From the NCBI GenBank assembly GCA_035715725.1, contig DASTKT010000051.1, positions 1 through 46,216 of the forward strand: a stretch of 46,216 nt of DNA. The letters are read 5' to 3'. The position numbers and the translations under genes are program-made. Under the pieces are notes generated by a model that was given only the letters and a program-made list of their open reading frames with translations, had not been told where the DNA came from and did not search any database. Source of the stretch: JADGGV01 sp035715725 (lineage in GTDB: Bacteria; Gemmatimonadota; Gemmatimonadetes; Longimicrobiales; RSA9). Positions 40,353 through 46,216 of the stretch are shown here, piece after piece. The number at the start of each line of letters is the position of its first letter. The stretch's first letter is position 1.

Positions 40353-41579
40353 ATGTCCGTCGTCCGCGGCGCCCGCGTCGCCACCTGCTTCCTGCCGGTC
40401 GTGTTCGTCGGTGCGTGCGCGACGGCAAACGCGGTGTTCGCGCCGCCGCCGCCGGCGGCGCCGAGCGAGCCGCCGGGGATCGAGCGGGCGGCCTTCGTCG
40501 TGCGCGTGGGGAGCGACACGGTCGCCGTGGAGCAGTTCACGCGCACGAGCGACCGGATCGAGGGGCGGCAGGTCGTGCGCACGCCGCGGCTGCAGGTCCG
40601 GGAGTACGCGGCGAACCTGGCGCCGGACGGGGCGATCTCGCGCTTCACGCTGACCGTGCGGGAGCCGGCGGCGCCGGAGCCGGTGCTGCGCGGCGTGGTC
40701 GAGTACCGCAGCGTCGACGCGCGCGTGGAGGTCACGCGGGATTCTCGCGCGACGACGCAGAGCGTGCCGATCCGCGCCGGCGCGATCCCGTCGCTCAGCT
40801 ACGCGCTCGGCCTGTACGACGCACTGCTGCGCTGGTTCTGGCCGCGGCCGGCGTCGTCGGTGGAGACGAGCCTCATCGGGCTCGCGCCGGCGGCGGCGTC
40901 GCCGGTCGCGGTCCGGCGGTCGGGCGCGGACGCGGCCATCGTCGTCGCGCCGGAGGGGGAGAGCCGGGTCCGGCTCGCCAGCGACGGGCGCATCGTGGAC
41001 TGGAACGGCGTCGGCTCGAGCCTGAACATCGTCGCGCAGCGCACCGGTCCGCTCGACTTCGACGCGCTGGCGAGCGACTTCGCCGCGCGCGAGCTGGCCG
41101 GGCACGGCCTCGGCACGCTCTCCCCGGCGGACTCGGTGCGCGCGACGGTCATGGGCGCCCACATCGCCATCGACTACGGCCGGCCGGCACGGCGCGGGCG
41201 CGTCATCTTCGGCAACATCGTGCCGTGGAGCCGGGTCTGGCGCACCGGCGCCGGCGCGGCGACCGGGCTGCGGACGGACCGCGACCTGGTGATCGGCGGG
41301 GCGCGCGTCCCGGCGGGGATCTACACGCTCTGGACGATCCCCACGCCCACCGCGTGGACTCTGATCGTGAGCCGGGAGACCGGCGCCGAGGCGACGTACG
41401 ACCCCGCGCGCGACCTGGCCCGGATCCCCATGCTCCGCGAGACGCTGCCGAACCCGTTGGAGCGCTTCACCATCGGCATCGACGTCGGCGTCGATCCACA
41501 GGCCGACGGCACGCTCTGGATGGGGTGGGGAGACACGCGCGCGTCGGTCCCGTTCAGGGTGCTGCGCCGGTCGCGCTGA
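40353..41579 (+). CDS. DUF2911-containing lipoprotein
   Basis: The 408-residue protein starts at 40353 and has a plausible lipobox (VVFVGAC). Residues 40-240 form a beta-rich region (VEQFTRTSDRIEGRQVVRTP, FTLTVREPAAPEPVLRGVVEYRS). The C-terminal part matches DUF2911: VRATVMGAHIAIDYGRPARRGRVIFGNIVPWSRVWRTGAG, ATGLRTDRDLVIGGARVPAGIYTLWTIP and WTLIVSRETG. DUF2911 proteins are secreted and of unknown function. The ribosome site is weak. It follows the palindrome array and shares no operon with kup. Confidence 0.75.
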   Translation: MSVVRGARVATCFLPVVFVGACATANAVFAPPPPAAPSEPPGIERAAFVVRVGSDTVAVEQFTRTSDRIEGRQVVRTPRLQVREYAANLAPDGAISRFTLTVREPAAPEPVLRGVVEYRSVDARVEVTRDSRATTQSVPIRAGAIPSLSYALGLYDALLRWFWPRPASSVETSLIGLAPAAASPVAVRRSGADAAIVVAPEGESRVRLASDGRIVDWNGVGSSLNIVAQRTGPLDFDALASDFAARELAGHGLGTLSPADSVRATVMGAHIAIDYGRPARRGRVIFGNIVPWSRVWRTGAGAATGLRTDRDLVIGGARVPAGIYTLWTIPTPTAWTLIVSRETGAEATYDPARDLARIPMLRETLPNPLERFTIGIDVGVDPQADGTLWMGWGDTRASVPFRVLRRSR

Positions 41580-41831
41580 GCCGCGGCGGCGCGCGCCGGC
41601 CGGCGCCGCAGCCCACACCCCGCTGTCCGGATCCCGCCGACGCCGGTCCGGCGTTTCCCCCGCGAAGTTCGGCGCCTCCCCTACAGTCGCGGGGCCGCCG
41701 TGAGGCAAAGCTGGACGCGTCGGCGCACCGGTCGCGCCGTCGGCCGCCGGCCGACGCGCGCGCGCCGGCGGCGCCGCGCCATGCGCCGACGCACCGCCGA
41801 TTCCGACGCCCACGCGGGCAGGAGCCGAACC

Positions 41832-42494
41832 ATGAGAGCCTCGACGATCTTCCTCCTCGCGGCGAGCACAGCCCTCGCCGGCGCCGGCGCCGCCCGGGCC
41901 CAGATCCCCGTCCGACTGCACGTCACGCCCTTCGCCGGCGGCGCGCTCCCCCTCGGGAAGCTGCCGACGCCGATGCTGCTCTCCCTCGATGCGCGCGAGA
42001 CGGACCAGGTCGTCAACGCGCAGCTCGAGAACGCCGCCGCCTTCGGCGGGATCGTCGGCGTGCGCATCGGGAAGCACGTCGCCGTCGAGGGGACGGTCAG
42101 CTACGTGCCCGGCAAGGTGACCGCCGACGGACTGCCCTCCTTCGACGCGCGGATCCTCTCCTACACCGGCGGCCTCGCCTACTACATCCCGGCGCCCATG
42201 CGCCTCGAGCCGTTCATCAACGCCGGCGCCGGCGTGAAGACCTACGACTTCGACCGCACGCCGGCCGACCGCGAGACCGACCTCGTCGGCAGCTTCGGCG
42301 CCGGCACGAACCTCACGCTCACCCGCGCGCTGGCGCTCCGCGTCGAGGCCCGCGACCAGGTCTCCAGCTTCAACCCGAAGCTCGGCGGCGTCGACAACAC
42401 GATCCAGCACGACCTCCTCCTGACGGGCGGCCTCACCTTCAAGCTCGGCAAGGCCGGCCCCACGGCCACGGTGGTCCAGGCCCCGACCCGGTAG
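41832..42494 (+). CDS. outer-membrane beta-barrel protein (OmpW/OmpA-like)
   Basis: A 220-residue secreted protein with a GCAGGAG ribosome site. The signal peptide ends GAARAQ. The mature part shows strand patterns of a small barrel (VTPFAGGALPLG, FGGIVGVRIGKHVAVEGTVSYVPG, LSYTGGLAYYI, LEPFINAGAGVKTYDF, LVGSFGAGTNLTLTRALALRVEARD) with LTGGLTFKLG near the C terminus. It resembles the barrel protein at 29029-29745 in style, not in detail. A strong hairpin follows at 42517. Confidence 0.75.
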   Translation: MRASTIFLLAASTALAGAGAARAQIPVRLHVTPFAGGALPLGKLPTPMLLSLDARETDQVVNAQLENAAAFGGIVGVRIGKHVAVEGTVSYVPGKVTADGLPSFDARILSYTGGLAYYIPAPMRLEPFINAGAGVKTYDFDRTPADRETDLVGSFGAGTNLTLTRALALRVEARDQVSSFNPKLGGVDNTIQHDLLLTGGLTFKLGKAGPTATVVQAPTR

Positions 42495-42516
42495 CCGCGA
42501 GCCGCCGCCCCGCACA

Positions 42517-42547
42517 CGCCCCCGGCCGAGCCGATCGGCCGGGGGCG
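42517..42547 (+). terminator. strong 13-bp hairpin terminator
   Basis: CGCCCCCGGCCGA and TCGGCCGGGGGCG pair perfectly around the loop GCCGA, 23 bp after the barrel gene stop. No T run follows, as is common in very GC-rich genomes. Confidence 0.65.
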
Positions 42548-42558
42548 CGCCGCATGCC

Positions 42559-42600
42559 TTGACATCCGACAACATCCCCCGCACTGTTGTCGAACGTCAA
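42559..42600 (+). promoter_or_regulatory. palindromic operator/promoter of the PadR-permease operon
   Basis: TTGACATCCGACAACA (42559-42574) and TGTTGTCGAACGTCAA (42585-42600) are inverted repeats with a perfect inner core CGACAACA / TGTTGTCG and a 10-bp spacer. The left arm begins with a consensus -35 box, TTGACA. The PadR gene starts 29 bp downstream, so autorepression at this site is likely. Confidence 0.65.
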
Positions 42601-42628
42601 GGTATTCACGCGCACGGAGGACGCACGC

Positions 42629-42958
42629 ATGGCGGACCGGGTCGACCTGCTACAGGGGACGCTGGATCTGCTGATCCTGAAGACGCTGATCCTGGGGCCG
42701 CTGCACGGCTGGGGGATCAGCAAGCGGATCCGGCAGCTCTCGGACGAGGTGCTGCAGGTGAACCAGGGATCGCTGTACCCGGCGCTGTACCGGTTGGAGG
42801 ACCGGGGGTGGATCGCGGCGGAGTGGGGGGTCTCGCCGGAGGGGCGGCGGGCGAAGTTCTACCGGCTGACGGCGGAGGGGAAGGCGCGGTTGCAGGAGGA
42901 GACGGCGGGGTGGCGGCTGTTCACGCGGGCGGTGGAGCAGGTCCTCGGGGCCACCTGA
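42629..42958 (+). CDS. PadR-family transcriptional regulator
   Basis: The 109-residue protein begins MADRVDLLQGTLDLLILKTL, the signature of PadR regulators paired with ADOP permeases. A winged helix follows (HGWGISKRIRQLSDEVLQVNQGSLYPALYRLEDRGW), then SPEGRRAKFYRLTAEGKARL and a C-terminal dimerisation helix. GGAGG lies 8 bases before the ATG at 42629. It sits 12 bp ahead of the permease gene and behind a palindromic promoter that it probably represses. PadR proteins often respond to small aromatic or lipophilic compounds; the inducer here is unknown. Confidence 0.92.
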   Translation: MADRVDLLQGTLDLLILKTLILGPLHGWGISKRIRQLSDEVLQVNQGSLYPALYRLEDRGWIAAEWGVSPEGRRAKFYRLTAEGKARLQEETAGWRLFTRAVEQVLGAT

Positions 42959-42970
42959 GCGGAGGCGACG

Positions 42971-45646
42971 ATGGGGCCGTGGGAGCGGATCCGCCGGCGG
43001 GTGCGGGCGCTGGCGCGGAAGGGCGAGCTCGACCGCGAGATGGACGCGGAGATGCGGCTGCACCTGGAGCTGGAGGCGGAGGAGCTGGTGCGGCGCGGCG
43101 TCGCCCCGGAGGAGGCGCGGCGGCAGGCGAGGCTGGCGTTCGGTGGGGTGGAGCGTTTCCGCGAGGCGGGGCGGGATGCGCGGGGGGTGCGGTGGCTGGA
43201 GGACCTGGCCGGGGACGCACGGCTGGCGGTGCGCTCGCTGCGCCGGAGCCCGGGCTTCACCGCGGTGGCCGTGTTGACGCTGGCGGTGGGGATCGGGGCG
43301 ACGACGGCGATCTTCAGCGTGGTCGATGGTGTGCTGCTGCGGCCGCTGCCGTATCCGAGGGCGGACCGGCTGGTGGCGGTGTGGGGCCGGTTCCTGCCGG
43401 AGAGCGGCTTCGATTTCCCGACATTTCCGCTGTCGCCGCCGGAGTACCGGGACTATCGATCGCAGACGCGGACGATGGCGGACGTGGCGGCGCTGGATGG
43501 CTTCGGCGCGACGATCGTCGCGAGCGACGGCGCGCCGATCCGGGTGAGCGGCGGGCTGACGACGGCGAACGCGTTCGCGCTGCTCGGCGTGGGGCCGGCG
43601 CTGGGGCGGACGTACGGCGCGGCGGAGGACGTGCCGAACGGGCCGCGCGTGGTGGTGCTGAGCGACGGGCTGTGGCGGAGCGCGTTCGGCGGCGACGCGG
43701 GGATCGTGGGCCGGACGATCCGGCTCGATGGCCGGCCGGCGCAGGTCATCGGCGTGATGCCGCCGGGCTTCTCGACGCCGGAGGGGCCGCGCGACCTGTG
43801 GGCGCCGCTCGCGCTCGACCCGGCGGCGGCGAACCGGAAGTCGCATTTCCTGCGGGCGATCGGCCGGCTGCGTCCGGGCGTCGACGCGGCGGCGGCGGGC
43901 GCGGAGATGAGCGCGCTGATGGCGCGCTGGAAGGCGGACTACCCGGACATCCACACGGGGCACTTCCTCTTCCTGCGCCCGCTCCTGGACGACGTGGTGG
44001 GCGGCGCGAAGCGGACGCTGCTCGTGCTGCTGGGGGCGGTGGCGCTGGTGCTCGCCATGGTGTGCGCGAACGTGGCGAACCTGCTGCTCGCGCGAGGCGA
44101 GCAGCGGCAGCGGGAGGTGGCGGTCCGGACGGCGCTGGGCGCGCGCCGGGGGCGGCTGGTGCGGCACTTCGTGACGGAGGGCGCGGTGCTGTCCGCGGTT
44201 GGCGGCGCGCTCGGCCTGGTGCTGGCGGTCGTGGCCGTACGCGCGATCGTGAAGCTGGGCGCGGCGTCGATCCCGCGCGCGGCAGGCGTGGCGGTGGACG
44301 CGCGGGTGCTGCTGTTCGTGGCGGGCGTGGCCGTGGCGACGACGCTCGTTTTCGCGCTCGTCCCCGTGCTGCAATCCGGCGCCGCGGCCCCGCAGCGGGC
44401 GCTGCGGGAGACGGCCGGGCGCGCGGCGACGGGCGGCCGCGCCGGCGTCCGCTTCCGCGCGGTCCTCGTGGCCGGCCAGGTCGCGCTGGCGTTCGTGCTC
44501 GTGATCGGCGCCGGGCTGATGGTGCGCAGCCTGGGCGCGCTGCTGCGGGTGGACCCGGGCTTCCGCGGCGGTCCCGTCCTGGTCGCGCGGATCGGCCTCT
44601 CGCCGGGCGACTACCCCGAGATGGCGCGCGTCGTCGCGTTCCAGGAGCGGCTGCACGACCGGCTCGCCGCGCTCCCGGGCGTCCGGAGCGTGAGCGCGAT
44701 CTCGTCGCTGCCGCTGCTGGATCCCACGTCGAACTGGGACTTCCAGGTCGAGGGCGCGCCCCCGCCGGCGCCGGGCGCTCCGGTGCCGAGCGGCGACGTC
44801 CTCTTCGTTCTGCCCGGCTACCTCGAGACGCTCGGCGTGGGGCTCGTGCGCGGCCGCTTCATCGACGCCGGGGATCGGACCGGCTCCCCGCTCGTCGCCG
44901 CGGTGAACGAGACGGCGGCGCGCCTGTTCTGGCCGGGGCAGGACCCGGTCGGCAAGCGGTTGCGCGCCGCCGGCGACGACGCGGCCCCCTGGCTCACGAT
45001 CGTAGGCGTGGTGGCCGACGTTCGCCACAACGCGCTGGACGCGGCGCCGCGGCCGGCGTGGTACGTCGCCGAATCGCAGGCCCCGCGGGCGGTCGGGGAG
45101 GCGGCGCGGACGCTGACGTTCGTCGTGCGCGCCGCCGGCGAGCCGGCGGCGCTCGCGCCGGCCGTGCGGCGCGTGGTCCGGGAGCTGGACCCGAATCTGG
45201 CGATCGCCCGGATGGAGACGCTCGACCGGGTCGTCGCGGGGTCGGTCGCGCGCCCGCGCTTCACGACGGCGCTGCTCGGCCTCTTCGCCGCGCTCGCGCT
45301 GTTCCTCGGCTCGATCGGCCTCTACGGCGTGCTGTCCTACACGGTGGCGCGGCGGACGCGCGAGCTGGGGATCCGGATGGCGCTCGGCGCGCGCGACGGG
45401 CAGATCGCGCGTCTCGTCCTGCGCCAGGGGCTCGCCCTCACGCTCGCCGGGCTCGCGGTCGGCGCCGCCGTCGCTCTCGCCGCCAGCCGCCTGCTCGAGG
45501 GCCTGCTCTTCCACGTGCGGCCGAACGACCCCGCCACGTTCGCGCTCGTCGCCCTGACCATGGCGGTCGTGGCGCTGGCGGCGTGCCTCGTGCCCGCCCG
45601 GCGGGCGGCGCGCGTCGATCCGATGCAGGCGCTGCGGGCGGAGTAG
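42971..45646 (+). CDS. ADOP/MacB-type ABC transporter permease, copy 2
   Basis: An 891-residue permease of the same class as the one at 31749, but with the N-terminal helical prefix typical of PadR-linked ADOP proteins (RKGELDREMDAEMRLHLELEAEELVRRG). Two MacB_PCD/FtsX units follow: VRSLRRSPGFTAVAVLTLAVGIGATTAIFSVVDG with helices near 355-470, then VRFRAVLVAGQVALAFVLVIGAG to the closing VPARRAARVDPMQALRAE. It needs an ATPase encoded elsewhere. Co-expression with PadR (12-bp gap) suggests inducible export of a xenobiotic or peptide. Confidence 0.92.
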   Translation: MGPWERIRRRVRALARKGELDREMDAEMRLHLELEAEELVRRGVAPEEARRQARLAFGGVERFREAGRDARGVRWLEDLAGDARLAVRSLRRSPGFTAVAVLTLAVGIGATTAIFSVVDGVLLRPLPYPRADRLVAVWGRFLPESGFDFPTFPLSPPEYRDYRSQTRTMADVAALDGFGATIVASDGAPIRVSGGLTTANAFALLGVGPALGRTYGAAEDVPNGPRVVVLSDGLWRSAFGGDAGIVGRTIRLDGRPAQVIGVMPPGFSTPEGPRDLWAPLALDPAAANRKSHFLRAIGRLRPGVDAAAAGAEMSALMARWKADYPDIHTGHFLFLRPLLDDVVGGAKRTLLVLLGAVALVLAMVCANVANLLLARGEQRQREVAVRTALGARRGRLVRHFVTEGAVLSAVGGALGLVLAVVAVRAIVKLGAASIPRAAGVAVDARVLLFVAGVAVATTLVFALVPVLQSGAAAPQRALRETAGRAATGGRAGVRFRAVLVAGQVALAFVLVIGAGLMVRSLGALLRVDPGFRGGPVLVARIGLSPGDYPEMARVVAFQERLHDRLAALPGVRSVSAISSLPLLDPTSNWDFQVEGAPPPAPGAPVPSGDVLFVLPGYLETLGVGLVRGRFIDAGDRTGSPLVAAVNETAARLFWPGQDPVGKRLRAAGDDAAPWLTIVGVVADVRHNALDAAPRPAWYVAESQAPRAVGEAARTLTFVVRAAGEPAALAPAVRRVVRELDPNLAIARMETLDRVVAGSVARPRFTTALLGLFAALALFLGSIGLYGVLSYTVARRTRELGIRMALGARDGQIARLVLRQGLALTLAGLAVGAAVALAASRLLEGLLFHVRPNDPATFALVALTMAVVALAACLVPARRAARVDPMQALRAE

Positions 45647-45670
45647 CGGCGTCGCGGCACGGAAACACGA

Positions 45671-45699
45671 GACGCGGGGAGTCCGTCGCTCCCCGCGTC
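45671..45699. terminator. bidirectional hairpin between convergent genes
   Basis: GACGCGGGGAG and CTCCCCGCGTC pair perfectly around TCCGTCG. It lies 25 bp after the permease stop and 54 bp after the opposite-strand PepSY gene ends, so it can serve both transcripts. Confidence 0.6.
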
Positions 45700-45752
45700 C
45701 ACGCATCCGCGCGTGACTCCGCCCGGCCCGGTAGCCGCGCAAGCCGGACCCG

Positions 45753-46133
45753 CTACATCTCCCCCTTCGCCTTCATGATCTTCCCGGTCGTGGCGTCCAC
45801 CTTCACCTCGCGGTCCCCTGTCTGGCCCGGCACCTTGAACTTGAACTCGTAGCGCCAGACGCCGTTCTCGCGCTCCAGGTCCGCCTCCGAGAGGGCGGCG
45901 CCGGTCGGGACGGCGGTCCGGGCCGTCATGTACGCCGAGTCGAAGGGGACGGGCGGCAGGCCGGGGGGCTGCCCTTTCGGCGCCATGGACGGCGCAGGTT
46001 GCGTCGGCGGCGTGGTCGGCGTCGTCACGGCGCCGGTGTCCCGCCGCACGTGCGTGGTGTCCTGAGCCACGGCCGCCCCGGCGCCGCCGAGGAGTATGAC
46101 GGTGGCGACGATGGCTCCCAGAAGCGCTCTCAT
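45753..46133 (-). CDS. small secreted PepSY-type protein
   Basis: A 126-residue protein with GGAGGAACGCAG before the ATG at 46133. The signal peptide ends GAAVAQD. A Thr/Pro/Gln-rich linker (about 25-60) leads to a C-terminal domain (LSEADLERENGVWRYEFKFKVPG, VKVDATTGKIMKAKGEM) with the PepSY-like end motif VDATTGKI. The same plan, signal peptide, low-complexity linker and PepSY-like end (VDAKSGEVVK), is seen in the protein at 15410-15808. It is convergent with the permease. The likely promoter lies in the last 80 bp of the window. Confidence 0.7.
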   Translation of the reverse strand: MRALLGAIVATVILLGGAGAAVAQDTTHVRRDTGAVTTPTTPPTQPAPSMAPKGQPPGLPPVPFDSAYMTARTAVPTGAALSEADLERENGVWRYEFKFKVPGQTGDREVKVDATTGKIMKAKGEM

Positions 46134-46216
46134 TCTGCGTTCCTCCCGCATGGGTTGACCCCGGCACGCTTGCCGGCGCTACCGTAAGCGAAGAATCGGC
46201 AGCAACATAGGTACCG

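Noticed and set aside
36821..40735. A very long minus-strand frame continues upstream of the haloperoxidase-like gene opposite kup.
   Set aside because: The sequence opposite kup is compositionally a shadow (runs of Arg, His, Asp), while kup on the other strand is unmistakable.

Overview
This is a very GC-rich (low 70s % by eye), densely coding Gram-negative window. Outer-membrane barrels, signal peptides, lipoboxes and an RlpA-like protein show a diderm envelope. Two large MacB/FtsX-type permeases (one paired with a PadR regulator), a BTAD regulator and LytS-type kinases with or without LytTR partners are a mix I associate with Gemmatimonadota or a similar soil phylum such as Acidobacteriota. 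That assignment is inference; no rRNA or tRNA gene is visible.

Left end (1-2448): the start of what looks like a chromosomal integron. A tyrosine recombinase on the minus strand (2412-1060) is followed by an attI-like junction, a complete 843-bp gene cassette (982-140) carrying a CarG-like (carbapenem self-resistance family) secreted protein, a folded attC site (134-266), and the start of a second cassette running off the window. The recombinase has XerC/D-like spacing and lacks the extra IntI domain, yet ends with an IntI-like RSPLDTL tail and carries an N-terminal extension. Its 3' end, not its 5' end, faces the array. I regard this as the most novel part of the window.

2797-6259: a LytS kinase/LytTR regulator pair and an SDF-family symporter with altered substrate motifs. 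6571-12729: a chaperone/spore-coat-U type secretion locus of tightly overlapping genes, in which a 908-residue barrel-like protein sits where a FimD-type usher would be expected. 12730-13285: a gene-free region with a palindrome array inside a terminal-inverted-repeat element; two relatives of that element lie at about 18.04-18.22 kb and 30.42-30.58 kb.

13286-17975: an OmpR-type two-component system, a small PepSY protein and a divergent gamma-glutamyltransferase-like lipoprotein. 18567-29745: RlpA-like protein, group II amino-acid decarboxylase, GNAT acetyltransferase, orphan LytS-type kinase, a detoxification-flavoured run (OsmC, quinone oxidoreductase, DHA2 efflux pump, F420/NADP-reductase-like protein), a multi-receiver hybrid kinase and a convergent outer-membrane protein.

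29823-46133: a small membrane protein, a BTAD regulator, an ADOP-type permease, CorA, a tandemly duplicated vanadium-haloperoxidase/PAP2-like lipoprotein and an anti-sigma-like lipoprotein on the minus strand; then Kup on the plus strand, a striking 360-bp array of variable palindromes joined by a constant CGCAAGAGG linker, a DUF2911 lipoprotein, a barrel protein, a PadR regulator with a clear palindromic operator, a second ADOP permease, and a convergent PepSY protein.
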